Source of the DNA: Rhizobiales bacterium Ga0077537
GTDB lineage: Bacteria > Pseudomonadota > Alphaproteobacteria > Rhizobiales > Hyphomicrobiaceae
Direction: 5' to 3'
NCBI GenBank assembly: GCA_001464955.1
Contig: LNEM01000030.1
Coordinates: 744,001 to 808,000, forward strand
DNA length: 64,000 nt
The notes beneath the pieces are model-generated. The model did not search any database. It was not told the DNA's origin and was given only the letters and a program-made list of their open reading frames with translations. How positions within the stretch are numbered: position 1 is the stretch's first letter; each line of letters begins with the position of its first letter. Made by a program: the position numbers and the translations under genes. Positions 1-8,902 of the stretch are shown here, piece by piece.

Positions 1-2
1 TC

Positions 3-122
3 CTGACCCCGCTGCTGGCGCTGGGCCTGCTGCGCGCGCTCAAGGCCACGCTGATCGCCATGCAATACCGCTACAAGGCAAAGGAGGCCGTCGCCACCGA
101 TGTCGCGCGGAGCGGCAAGTGA
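3..122 (+). CDS. DUF983 family protein, C-terminal end (5' partial)
   Basis: Only the last 39 codons are in the window; the start lies upstream of base 1. The visible part is a hydrophobic helix rich in leucine and alanine (residues like LLALGLLRALKATLIAMQY) followed by a short charged tail. This resembles the C-terminal end of DUF983 membrane proteins, which in many alphaproteobacteria sit between coxC (cytochrome c oxidase subunit III) and SURF1. The stop codon TGA overlaps the GTG start of the SURF1 gene (GTGA), so the two are almost certainly co-transcribed and translationally coupled. The family call leans on context, because so little of the protein is visible. Confidence 0.6.
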   Translation: MTPLLALGLLRALKATLIAMQYRYKAKEAVATDVARSGK

Positions 123-850
123 CGACGTCGGTCTCTCGGCAGGGCCTTCTGTGGCCGACGGTGTTCGCGATCGTCGGCGTGCTCGCCATGGTCTCGCTCG
201 GCACGTGGCAGATGCAGCGCCTGGCCTGGAAGAACGGCCTGATCGCTCAGATCGAAGCCCGGACGCGGGACGCGCCCATCCCGCTGTCGGAGGCGCTGCG
301 ACGTGCCGCCGCCGGCGAGGACATCGAATATCTGCGCGTTCGCGCCGAAGGGCGTCTCATGTCGGGACGCGAGCGCTACTACTACGCGCCGTCGTCGTCC
401 GCCGGTCCCGGCTGGCACGTTTACGCGCCGCTGGCGACGTCCTCCGGCATCGTGATCGTCAATCGTGGCTTCGTGGCTGATCGGTTCCGCGATCCGGCGA
501 CCCGTCCGGAGGCTGCGGACCGCGATGTCGTCATCGTCGGCCTCGCCCGCCGACCCGAGGCGCGAACGATGTTCACGCCCGACAACGACGAGGCCCGCAA
601 CGTCTGGTACTGGCGCGATCTGGCCGGCATGACCCGGTCGATGCTGCCGTCCCCGTCGGCGCCCGTCGCACCGTTCTTCCTCGAGGCGGAGGCGGGCAAG
701 GCGGACGGGCCCGGACCGCGCGGCGGGGCCACCCGGCTCGAGATCCCGAACAATCACTTTCAGTACGCCATGACCTGGTACGGGCTCGCACTGACGCTGA
801 TCGGCGTCTACGCAGCGCTCGCCTTGGGCAGGCGCAAAGGCCCCGAATAG
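119..850 (+). CDS. SURF1 family cytochrome c oxidase assembly protein
   Basis: A 243-residue inner-membrane protein of the SURF1/Shy1 family, which helps insert heme a into subunit I of aa3-type cytochrome c oxidase. The family hallmark is two transmembrane helices, one at each end, with a periplasmic domain between them. Here they lie at about residues 11-30 and 214-236. The conserved L-G-x-W-Q-x-x-R-x-x-W-K motif follows the first helix, and a V-N-R-G-F-V stretch lies in the periplasmic part. The GTG start overlaps the stop of the DUF983 gene and gives a helix-first N terminus. The next gene, thrC, is 151 bp away and has its own ribosome binding site. Confidence 0.93.
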   Translation: MTTSVSRQGLLWPTVFAIVGVLAMVSLGTWQMQRLAWKNGLIAQIEARTRDAPIPLSEALRRAAAGEDIEYLRVRAEGRLMSGRERYYYAPSSSAGPGWHVYAPLATSSGIVIVNRGFVADRFRDPATRPEAADRDVVIVGLARRPEARTMFTPDNDEARNVWYWRDLAGMTRSMLPSPSAPVAPFFLEAEAGKADGPGPRGGATRLEIPNNHFQYAMTWYGLALTLIGVYAALALGRRKGPE

Positions 851-1001
851 CACGGTCGGGCCAAGGGGCGGCACCAGGACATGGGCAACCGTCGCTCCAC
901 AGGCCCTCCGCGCCCAGCCTTGTCCCCGCCTGCCTTCACCGATAGGGTCGCCCTGCCGGCAGCCGATCCGTCATCGACGCACACGGAAGAGCAAAACCAC
1001 A

Positions 1002-2408
1002 GTGAAATACGTCAGCACGCGAGGGCAAGCTCCCGAGCTCGGTTTCGAGGATGTGCTCCTGACCGGGCTGGCACGGGACGGTGGCCTGTACTTGCCGGCC
1101 GAGTGGCCAGAGATCTCGCCCGCGGCCATCGCGCGCATGGCGGGGGCCCCCTACGAGACGGTGGCGATGGAGGTGATGCGCCCGTTCGTCGGCGGCGAGG
1201 TTCCGGACCCGGACCTCGAGGCGATCATCGCCGATGCCTACGCCACGTTCCGCCACCGGACGGTCGCGCCGCTCGTCCAGATCGGACCGTCGGACTGGGT
1301 GCTCGAGCTGTTCCACGGGCCCACGCTGGCCTTCAAGGATGTCGCCATGCAGGTGCTCGCGCGCCTGATGGACCGCGCCCTGGCGCGCCGGGGAACGCGG
1401 GCGACGATCGTCGGGGCCACGTCCGGCGATACCGGCGGCGCGGCCATCGATGCGTTCCGCGGCCGCAGCGCCATCGACATTTTCATTCTCTATCCGCACG
1501 GCCGGGTCAGCGACGTCCAGCGTCGTCAGATGACCACGCCGGACGACGCCAACGTCCATGCGCTCGCCATCGACGGGACGTTCGACGATTGCCAGAACAT
1601 CGTGAAAGCCCTGTTCAATGATCTGGCACTGCGCGATCGCATCGGGCTAGCAGGCGTCAACTCGATCAACTGGGCACGCCTCCTGGCGCAGATCGTCTAC
1701 TACTTCACGTCGGCGACGGCCCTCGGATCGCCCTGCCGGCGTGTCAGCTTCAGCGTGCCGACAGGCAATTTCGGCGATGTGTTCGCCGGCTATGCGGCCA
1801 TGCGCATGGGGCTGCCCGTCGAGCGGCTGGTTATTGCGACCAACGTCAACGACATCCTCGTCCGGACGCTCGACAGCGGTGTCTACGAGACGCGTGGCGT
1901 GGTCGCGACTCACTCGCCGAGCATGGACATCCAGATCTCCTCGAACTTCGAGCGCCTGCTGTTCGAGTTGGCGAACCGCGATCCGGCGCGCGTCCGCCAG
2001 CAGATGGCGTCCCTGAAGCAGTCGGGCAGCTTCGCCCTCGAGCACGACGAGCTGACCGCGTTCCGCGAGGTCTTCGACGCCGGCTGCACCGACGAGGCCG
2101 CAACCCTCGCCGAAATCCGCCGGCTGCATGGCGAGACCGGCTATCTCGCCGATCCGCACACAGCCGTCGGCACGTCCGTCGCGCGCCGCGTCGCGCGCGC
2201 CCCCGGCGTGCCCATGATCACGCTGGCGACAGCGCATCCGGCCAAGTTTCCGGCCGCCGTCCAGCGCGCTGTTGGCGTCCCGCCTCCCACGCCGCCGATC
2301 GTGGCCGAGCAGGCCGGACGGGTGGAGCGTTTCACGCGCCTGCCGGCCGATGTGGCCGCCGTCGCAAAGTTCGTAGACCAGAGGCGAGCAGGACGGGCAC
2401 CGGCATGA
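1002..2408 (+). CDS. thrC: Threonine synthase
   Basis: Threonine synthase converts O-phospho-L-homoserine to L-threonine with pyridoxal phosphate, the last step of threonine biosynthesis. The 468-residue protein starts with the typical M-K-Y-V-S-T-R-G. It carries the cofactor lysine at K112 in H-G-P-T-L-A-F-K-D, and the phosphate-binding G-A-T-S-G-D-T-G-G-A. Length fits the long, yeast/E. coli-type class. The start is GTG, preceded by a GGAAGAG-like ribosome binding site. The last codons overlap the ATG of the M16 peptidase gene (ATGA), so the two form an operon. Threonine synthase followed by an M16 peptidase is a common alphaproteobacterial gene order. Confidence 0.97.
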   Translation: MKYVSTRGQAPELGFEDVLLTGLARDGGLYLPAEWPEISPAAIARMAGAPYETVAMEVMRPFVGGEVPDPDLEAIIADAYATFRHRTVAPLVQIGPSDWVLELFHGPTLAFKDVAMQVLARLMDRALARRGTRATIVGATSGDTGGAAIDAFRGRSAIDIFILYPHGRVSDVQRRQMTTPDDANVHALAIDGTFDDCQNIVKALFNDLALRDRIGLAGVNSINWARLLAQIVYYFTSATALGSPCRRVSFSVPTGNFGDVFAGYAAMRMGLPVERLVIATNVNDILVRTLDSGVYETRGVVATHSPSMDIQISSNFERLLFELANRDPARVRQQMASLKQSGSFALEHDELTAFREVFDAGCTDEAATLAEIRRLHGETGYLADPHTAVGTSVARRVARAPGVPMITLATAHPAKFPAAVQRAVGVPPPTPPIVAEQAGRVERFTRLPADVAAVAKFVDQRRAGRAPA

Positions 2409-3667
2409 CGACCAACATCACGCGCCTCGCGAACGGCCTTCGGGTCGTCTCCCACGACATGCCGCACCTCGGCACCGTATCGCTCGGCGTTTGGGTCGCG
2501 TGCGGCGCCCGCCATGAAGGCGATCGCGAGCAGGGTATTTCGCACCTTCTCGAGCACATGGCGTTCAAGGGAACCAGCCGTCGCACCGCGAAACAGATCG
2601 CCGAGGAGATCGAGCATGTCGGCGGCGATCTCAATGCCGCGACCAGCCTCGACACCACCTGCTATTATTCGCGCGTGCTGAAGGACGATGTCGCCGTCGC
2701 GCTCGATGTTCTGGCCGATATCGTGCAGAACCCCCTCTATTCGGCGGAGGAGCTCGAACGCGAGCGCGAGGTCATTCTGCAGGAGATCGCCGCCACCCGC
2801 GATAGCCCCGACGATATGGTCTACGACCTGTTCCAGGACGCAGCGTTCCCAGATCAACCGCTCGGCCGGCCGATCCTGGGCACGCCAGAGAGCGTGTCGG
2901 CGTTCAAGCCGGACGATCTGCGCGGCTTTCTCGCCTCGCGCTATCGCGCCGGCAGCATGGTCATCTCGGCCGCGGGCAACATCCGGCACGAGACTCTCGT
3001 CCGCCTCGCCGAGGATATGTTCGGTGGTCTCCCCGCCGGCGAGACGCCACCCGCGGTGGGCGCCAGCTATGTCGGTGGCCCGCGGGTCTCGACCCGGTCG
3101 TTCGAGCAGGCTCATGTCGTGCTCGGCTATCGCGGCCTGTCCTATCGCGACCCTGACTTCTATACGGCGCAGGTCTTTTCGGGCCTGTTCGGCGGCGGCA
3201 TGTCGTCCCGGCTGTTCCAGGAAGTTCGTGAGGCCCGCGGCCTCTGCTACTCGATCTATTCGTCCGCCTGGGGGCTCGGCGATACGGGGCTGTTCTCGAT
3301 CCACGCCTCGACCGGCCCCGGCGACGTCCGCAAGCTGGTCGACGTGCTTCGCGTCGAGATGGCACGCGCCGAGGCCGAGGCCCCGGACGAGCGCGAGATC
3401 CAGCGCGCCAAGGCGCAGCTCAAGGCTGGCCTGCTCATGAGCCTCGAGAGTGCGGCGTCGCGGGCCGAGCAGATGGGCCGCCAGTTGCTGGCCTTCGACC
3501 GCCTTTTGACGCCGGACGAGCTCATCGAGCGCGTCGATGCGGTGACGGCCGAGGGTATCCGCGAGACGGCTTCGCGGCTGCTGGCCGGCTCGAAGGTGTC
3601 GTTTGCGCTGGTGGGCGCGGGCAAGAATGCGAGCGCCATGAAGGTGGTCAAGGAAATCGCTGGCTGA
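2405..3667 (+). CDS. M16 family zinc peptidase (processing-peptidase-like)
   Basis: A 420-residue M16B metallopeptidase related to the beta subunit of mitochondrial processing peptidase. The inverted zinc motif HxxEH is intact (H47, E50, H51 in SHLLEHMAFKGT), and the third ligand glutamate sits in the R-E-V-I-L-Q-E-I stretch near residue 127. The C-terminal half has the usual second M16 fold, with the R/Y-containing segment G-G-G-M-S-S-R-L-F-Q-E-V-R-E. No signal peptide is seen, so it is probably cytoplasmic. Its substrate in bacteria of this kind is not settled. It is translationally coupled to thrC by an ATGA overlap, although no metabolic link is evident. Confidence 0.95.
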   Translation: MTTNITRLANGLRVVSHDMPHLGTVSLGVWVACGARHEGDREQGISHLLEHMAFKGTSRRTAKQIAEEIEHVGGDLNAATSLDTTCYYSRVLKDDVAVALDVLADIVQNPLYSAEELEREREVILQEIAATRDSPDDMVYDLFQDAAFPDQPLGRPILGTPESVSAFKPDDLRGFLASRYRAGSMVISAAGNIRHETLVRLAEDMFGGLPAGETPPAVGASYVGGPRVSTRSFEQAHVVLGYRGLSYRDPDFYTAQVFSGLFGGGMSSRLFQEVREARGLCYSIYSSAWGLGDTGLFSIHASTGPGDVRKLVDVLRVEMARAEAEAPDEREIQRAKAQLKAGLLMSLESAASRAEQMGRQLLAFDRLLTPDELIERVDAVTAEGIRETASRLLAGSKVSFALVGAGKNASAMKVVKEIAG

Positions 3668-3697
3668 CGCAGGGCATGCCGCAAGGGGGTCGGGCCG

Positions 3698-4405
3698 ATG
3701 CTGGCGATGCTGCACAGACTGTTCGGGCATCCGCCGTCGCTGCAGGGCGAGCGCATCGTGCTCGTGGCACCTGTGCAGGCCGACTACGAGGCCTGGGCCA
3801 TCCTGCGCGGTGAGAGCAGGGATACTCTGACGCCGTTCGAGCCCGCCTGGAGTGAAGACGAGCTCTCACGTCCGTCGTTCCAGCGCCGGCTACGTCGGTA
3901 TCGCCGGGAGCGCCGTCTCGGTTGCGGCGCGGCGTTCTTCATCAAGCGCCGCTCCGATCGCGTCTTGCTTGGAGGACTGGCGCTGACCAATATTCGCGGC
4001 GGGGTCACGCAATCGGGCTCGATCGGCTATTGGCTGGGACGATGCCACGTGGGCAAGGGGTACGCCACCGATGCCGTCAGGCTTGCTGTTGGTCAGGCCT
4101 TCGATGTTTGGGGGCTGCATCGCGTCGAGGCCGCCTGTCTGCCGAACAATACCCCGTCGATCCGTGTCCTCGAACGGTGCGGTTTCCAGCGCGAGGGCTT
4201 GGCCCGGGGCTACCTCCGCATCGACGGCGCGTTCCGCGACCACCTGCTATTCGCCCGCCTCGCCGACGATCCGCAGGTTGCATGTGGACGACGCGACACG
4301 GTCACTGCCGAAGCCTCATTGCGGGCACAATCGCATGATGATCGGGTCCATGAATCTGCCGCAGGGCTCCGCGACGGGCCGGTGGCCGGGGGAGGATTCG
4401 CATGA
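3698..4405 (+). CDS. GNAT family N-acetyltransferase (RimJ/RimL-like)
   Basis: A 235-residue acetyl-CoA-dependent N-acetyltransferase of the RimJ/RimL type, a class that includes ribosomal-protein N-terminal acetylases. Visible family features are the acetyl-CoA loop region (I-G-Y-W-L-G-R-C-H-V-G-K-G-Y-A-T-D-A) and the conserved end N-N-T-P-S-I-R-V-L-E-R-C-G-F-Q-R-E-G. The start has a strong AAGGGGG site upstream. The GNAT fold seems to finish near residue 190. The remaining 45 or so residues are low in hydrophobics and unlike the family; they run into the ATG of the next gene (ATGA overlap). The acceptor substrate cannot be told. Confidence 0.88.
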   Translation: MLAMLHRLFGHPPSLQGERIVLVAPVQADYEAWAILRGESRDTLTPFEPAWSEDELSRPSFQRRLRRYRRERRLGCGAAFFIKRRSDRVLLGGLALTNIRGGVTQSGSIGYWLGRCHVGKGYATDAVRLAVGQAFDVWGLHRVEAACLPNNTPSIRVLERCGFQREGLARGYLRIDGAFRDHLLFARLADDPQVACGRRDTVTAEASLRAQSHDDRVHESAAGLRDGPVAGGGFA

Positions 4406-7400
4406 ACCTCGCGTCGGGGCGACGCCTGTTCCGGTGCACGCCTTTAGCGACGGCCTGTCCGAGGGTGCGCAGGCGCGTGCTCCCGGTGACATGCGTGGCG
4501 TTCGTGTGGGCCGTGTGCGTGCTGGTCCTGTTCGCGGGCCCGGCCCTGGCGCTCAAGCCCATTACGCTGACCGGCGAGCAGGACTGGATCGACATTTCCA
4601 TCCAGGGCGAGCGTCACGAGGCCCGCGGCGACACGCTGAACATCGAGACGGCGCCGGGCCCGGACGGGGCGACGGCCCGCATGGCGGTGCGCGCCTCGAC
4701 GCCGAATTCCGATCCGAGCTGGATCGTGTTCGCGCTGCACAATCCGACCAATAAGACGATCGAGCTCTGGCTGACGGCCGATCGCTACAACCCGATCGGC
4801 GCCGGCGTCGTGTGGCCGGACCTCGACGCCCGGCGCATCGCGTCGGTCGGCCACTCGGCCGGCTTCGCGCCCGAACGCGTGCGCAACGACCGGATCGACA
4901 TCTTCCGCCTGACGATCGAGCGCGGCCAGACCATCACGTACGCCGTGGAGCTGGCCAGCGAGGGTTATTCCCGGTTCGGGCTGTGGCGGCCGATCGAGTT
5001 CGAGCAGCGCCAGCGCGAACGGCAGCTGTTCAATGGCATCATGCTCGGCATCACCGGTCTTCTGGCGGTGTTCCTGACGGCCGTGTTCGCCGCCAATCAC
5101 AAGTCCATCTTTCCGATGGCGGGATTGGTAGCGTGGTGTGCGCTGGGCCTGCTGTGCGTCGATTTCGGTTTCTGGCACAAGCTGTTCCAGATGCGACCCG
5201 AGGACAACGCCCAGTACCGGGCGGCGGCGGAGGCCGCCCTTGCGGCCAGTCTCGTGATCTTTCTGGCGGCATTCCTGCGGGTCAATCTCTGGGGCGGTTT
5301 TGCGCGCACGCTGTTCCTGGTCTGGATCGTGGCGCAGCTTTGCATCGTCGGCGTGGCCGTTCTCGACCCGCGCCTCGCGGCGACGGTGGCGCGTCTGTCG
5401 CTCGCCCTGATCGGCGCCCTGGGGATGGTGCTCATCCTCGTCCTCGCCGTGCGCGGCCTCGACCGCGCGCTCGCGCTGATGCCGACGTGGATCCTCTATC
5501 TCGTGTGGCTGTTCGGCGCCGCCGTCACGCTGACCGGCCAGTTTACCGCTGATTTCGCGGCGTCCGGCCTTGTCGCAGGTTTGGTGCTCATTCTGGTGCT
5601 CATCGGCTTCACGGTGACCCAGTACGCATTCCGCTCGACGGAACCTTTGCTCGGCACCGGACCGGGCGGCCAGCAGTTGCGGCTGGCTGCGCTCGATCGG
5701 GCCGGCGTCGCATTCTGGGAGTGGAACATCCGCCGCGACGAGGTGCGCCTCGATCCGGACATGGAGCTGACGCTTGGTCTCGCGGCGGGCGAGTTGCCGA
5801 ACAAGGTCGACGACCTCCTTGCCTACGTCCATCCGGCGGACCGCGAGCGCTTCCGTCTCGAGCTGCAGGCCATCCGTGATCGCGATGGCGGCGCGCTGCG
5901 CACCGGCATTCGCATGCGTCACGCCGACAGCTCCTATCGCTGGCTCGAGTTCGAGGGCGCCAGCGTGCCGTCCTCCGATCGGCGAAACCTGCGCTGCGTG
6001 GGGCTCGTCCGCGACACCACCGACCAGAAGCGGGCGCAGGAACGGCTGCTGCACAACGCCGTCTACGACAGCCTGACGTCCCTGCCCAACCGCGAGCTGT
6101 TCCTCGACCGTCTGACCGGCGCCCGCCGCGCAGTGCCGAACATGCCCCGCCGCAACATCGCGGTGCTGGTGGTAGATGTGGATCGCTTTCGTTCGGTGAA
6201 CGCGTCGTTCGGCATCGTGGTCGGCGACAGCATCATCCTTACCGTGTCGCGGCGTATCGCGCGCATTCTCGGCCCCGACGGCAATCTGGCGCGGATCGGC
6301 GGTGACCAGTTCGCCCTGTTCATGACCGATTACGTCGACACCCGCGAGATCGCGACGCTCGCCGAGCGTCTCCGCCTCGCCCTGCGCTCCCCGATCCGCA
6401 TTGCCGGCCAGGAGGTCGTACTCACCGGCTCCATCGGCATCGCCATCGACGATGGTACGGCGGAACGCGTTCGCGACCTGATGCGGTACGCGGAAACGGC
6501 GATGCATCGCGCCAAGCGCCTTGGGAGCGACCGGGCCGAGATCTATAGCCCGGACATGCAGAGCGAGCAGTCCGAGCGCGCCGATATCGAGGCCGATCTC
6601 GCCAAGGCGATCGAGGAGCGTCGGTTGACGTTGCTCTATCAGCCGATCGTCAACCTCTCGAACGACGAATTGGTCGGCTTCGAGGCTGTCGTGCGCTGGA
6701 AACATCCGCGGCTCGGGGTCATCGCGCCGACCGAGCTGCTGGCCGGTTCCGATCGGGCCGAGTTGAGCACGCGCCTCACCGCATTCGTCATGCAGCGGGC
6801 GATTGCCGATCTCGCCCGTTGGCAGCAGGAGCTGCCGCGCCCCGAGCATCCGATGTTCGTCGTGGTCGGCCTCGGCAACCGGCAGCTGCTGACCACCGAG
6901 CTGGTGCAGGAAGTCAAGCAGGTGAAGTCGCGGGTCGTGCTGCCGCCCGGGTGCCTGAAGCTGTCCGTGCCCGAGGCTGTCGTCATGGACAATCCGGAGC
7001 AGGCCTCGCACGTGCTCGACCTGCTCCGCGACACCGGCGTCGAGCTGTGGATGGACGGTTTCGCGACCGGCTACAGCTCCTTGTCCTACCTGGGACGCTT
7101 TCCGTTCGATACGTTCCGGATCGATCGCACACTGGTCGAATTGTCGGGACAGGGGGATCGCGATGCGTCTCTCGTCCGCTCGATCGTCGCTGTCGCCCAC
7201 GAACTCGGCCGCAAGGTCATGGGCCAGGGGGTCGAAGCCGCCGAGGACGCGGCGTTCCTGCGCGCGATCGGCTGTCACTACGCCCAGGGCTTCCATTACG
7301 GCGAGCCGATGGGCGAGGACGAAACGCTTCGCCTCCTGCGTCTCATCCGGAAGTCGGAGCGCCGGATGCGCCGCAGGGGCATGGTGCGTGGCCAGGAGAA

Positions 7401-8133
7401 GCGGAAGGCTGGCGAAGGCGCAGCCGCCGGCACCGCGCCGGGGAGCGACGCCACGGCGCCACCGGCGACGCCCGCCGTGGCCCCCGCGGCCCCTCCTGCC
7501 GGCTCTCGGCCTGCCCCCGCGTCGGCTCCGTCGCAAGCGCAACCCTATACACAACCGCCGGCGACACGACCGCCGGCCGGCCCCATGTCGCCACCGTGGC
7601 GGCCCGATGTCCAGCCGGTCAGCCAGCCCGTTCGAACCATGCCGCCGGCCGGCCACCGTCCGCCACCAGGGCAAGCGCCTTCGGGGCCTTTGCCGACGCC
7701 GCCCGGGCCGATCTCGCGCCCGTTGACCCAGCCGCCGATGGCAGCGCCGTCCAGCCCCCTGACGCAACCGCCCGGATCGCGCGCCCCTGCGCCGCCTCAG
7801 CCGCCGGACGTCGCCCCCGCCCGCATGGAGAGCAACGGACGATCGGCTCCCGATCCGCTGCCTCCGTTGCGCGAGCCCCCCGGACCGGCCTCGACCCCGC
7901 CACAGCAGATGGCGCCACTCGCTCGCGAACCGGAGCCCGGTACGGTGCCGACGCGTCCGACGCTGCAGCGCATGCCGCAGCGCGCTCTCTCGCCCGCCAT
8001 CGCTGCGAGTTTGGCCCGTCTGGCCGGCAAGGCGAGCGAGGATGCGGCGGGCGAGACGCCGGCGAGGAACGGCGCGGTCGACGACGCCCCTGGCACGCCG
8101 CCGTCGCCCCGGGGCATCAAGGCTGCCGAATGA
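4402..8133 (+). CDS. Membrane DISM-7TM/PAS/GGDEF/EAL protein, catalytic motifs degenerate
   Basis: A 1243-residue multidomain signalling protein. In order: an N-terminal signal or anchor helix (about 25-50), an extracytoplasmic domain (about 50-195), seven predicted membrane helices (about 205-410), a PAS domain (about 425-545), a GGDEF domain (about 551-715), an EAL domain (about 733-975) and a proline/alanine-rich tail (about 1000-1243). The GGDEF signature reads GGDQF (633-637). The EAL signature reads EAV (761-763), and other EAL residues are altered: D-D-F-G-T-G has become M-D-G-F-A-T-G, and the metal-binding N in the third motif is missing. By family knowledge such proteins bind c-di-GMP or act as scaffolds rather than making or degrading it; inactivity here is inferred. 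Its start overlaps the GNAT stop. Confidence 0.9.
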   Translation: MNLASGRRLFRCTPLATACPRVRRRVLPVTCVAFVWAVCVLVLFAGPALALKPITLTGEQDWIDISIQGERHEARGDTLNIETAPGPDGATARMAVRASTPNSDPSWIVFALHNPTNKTIELWLTADRYNPIGAGVVWPDLDARRIASVGHSAGFAPERVRNDRIDIFRLTIERGQTITYAVELASEGYSRFGLWRPIEFEQRQRERQLFNGIMLGITGLLAVFLTAVFAANHKSIFPMAGLVAWCALGLLCVDFGFWHKLFQMRPEDNAQYRAAAEAALAASLVIFLAAFLRVNLWGGFARTLFLVWIVAQLCIVGVAVLDPRLAATVARLSLALIGALGMVLILVLAVRGLDRALALMPTWILYLVWLFGAAVTLTGQFTADFAASGLVAGLVLILVLIGFTVTQYAFRSTEPLLGTGPGGQQLRLAALDRAGVAFWEWNIRRDEVRLDPDMELTLGLAAGELPNKVDDLLAYVHPADRERFRLELQAIRDRDGGALRTGIRMRHADSSYRWLEFEGASVPSSDRRNLRCVGLVRDTTDQKRAQERLLHNAVYDSLTSLPNRELFLDRLTGARRAVPNMPRRNIAVLVVDVDRFRSVNASFGIVVGDSIILTVSRRIARILGPDGNLARIGGDQFALFMTDYVDTREIATLAERLRLALRSPIRIAGQEVVLTGSIGIAIDDGTAERVRDLMRYAETAMHRAKRLGSDRAEIYSPDMQSEQSERADIEADLAKAIEERRLTLLYQPIVNLSNDELVGFEAVVRWKHPRLGVIAPTELLAGSDRAELSTRLTAFVMQRAIADLARWQQELPRPEHPMFVVVGLGNRQLLTTELVQEVKQVKSRVVLPPGCLKLSVPEAVVMDNPEQASHVLDLLRDTGVELWMDGFATGYSSLSYLGRFPFDTFRIDRTLVELSGQGDRDASLVRSIVAVAHELGRKVMGQGVEAAEDAAFLRAIGCHYAQGFHYGEPMGEDETLRLLRLIRKSERRMRRRGMVRGQEKRKAGEGAAAGTAPGSDATAPPATPAVAPAAPPAGSRPAPASAPSQAQPYTQPPATRPPAGPMSPPWRPDVQPVSQPVRTMPPAGHRPPPGQAPSGPLPTPPGPISRPLTQPPMAAPSSPLTQPPGSRAPAPPQPPDVAPARMESNGRSAPDPLPPLREPPGPASTPPQQMAPLAREPEPGTVPTRPTLQRMPQRALSPAIAASLARLAGKASEDAAGETPARNGAVDDAPGTPPSPRGIKAAE

Positions 8134-8174
8134 CCGGCGTCGTGAGATCGGTGTGACGGATCGCAACGAGACCG

Positions 8175-8795
8175 TCAGGCGTGGCCAGCCGCTCCGACGA
8201 GGAACGTGAGATCGACGCCGAGACTCGAGAGCGCGCGCTGGTAGGTCTGCTCGTGATCCGAGGCGAAGACCAGCTCGGGATTGGCAGCGCAGTGCAGCCA
8301 GCCGTTGGCCTGGATCTCGGTTTCGAGCTGTCCCGGCGCCCAGCCCGCATAGCCGAGCGCGAGCAGGCTCTGAGCCGGCCCTTTGCCCGCGGCGATGCAT
8401 TTGAGGATGTCGAGCGTCGCCGTGAGGCAGATCCCGCCCCCGACGACCATGGTGGAATCTTTCATCACGAGGTCGTCCGAGTGCAGCACGAACCCGCGCT
8501 CCGTCGAGACGGGGCCACCGACGTGCACCGACTTGTCGAGCAGTTCGTCCGGCACCCCGCCGTCGCTGTTCCTGTCGATCAGGTTGAGCTGTGTCAGCAA
8601 TCCCGGAAACGAGAGCTTCGCTGCCGGCTGATTGACGATGATGCCCATTGCGCCCTCGTCGTTGTGCCGGCACATGAAAATGACAGCACGCCGGAAGCGC
8701 TTGTCGGCCATGGTGGGCATGGCGAGTAGGAGCTGTCCCTCGAGATATCGATCCCGGGTCGAGGTGCGGGTTGACGTTTTGCGGGCGGCGCTCAT
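8175..8795 (-). CDS. YqgE/AlgH family protein
   Basis: A 206-residue member of the UPF0301 (DUF179, YqgE/AlgH) family, whose biochemical role is not known. Family marks are the N-terminal Y-L-E-G-Q-L-L-L-A-M-P, the R-F-R-R-A-V-I-F-M-C-R-H-N-D-E-G-A-M-G-I-I-V-N-Q-P block split over a beta strand and turn, and the downstream V-H-V-G-G-P-V. It lies tail-to-tail with the GGDEF/EAL gene (41 bp between) and is divergent from the DsbD-like gene, sharing a roughly 100-bp promoter region. The N-terminal 15 residues before the core are basic and poorly conserved, so the true start could be slightly further in. Confidence 0.95.
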   Translation of the reverse strand: MSAARKTSTRTSTRDRYLEGQLLLAMPTMADKRFRRAVIFMCRHNDEGAMGIIVNQPAAKLSFPGLLTQLNLIDRNSDGGVPDELLDKSVHVGGPVSTERGFVLHSDDLVMKDSTMVVGGGICLTATLDILKCIAAGKGPAQSLLALGYAGWAPGQLETEIQANGWLHCAANPELVFASDHEQTYQRALSSLGVDLTFLVGAAGHA

Positions 8796-8902
8796 GGCGT
8801 GAGCATAGCCTCTGCGTTAACCACCTGTGAAGCCATCAATCCCTCGTGATGCGTGCCTTGCCCGGCGTTGGCGCTGCGGCAGTCCCGGCTTACATAGGTA
8901 GG

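Noticed and set aside
850-1001. Small gene or RNA in the SURF1-thrC gap
   Set aside because: A 246-codon frame crosses the region, but it runs through thrC out of frame; no tRNA or hairpin with a T run is visible.
4444-8673. 1409-codon open frame antisense to the GGDEF/EAL gene
   Set aside because: A GC-rich shadow frame: it has no recognisable domain, low-complexity Arg/Gly/His-rich content and lies exactly opposite a well-supported multidomain gene.
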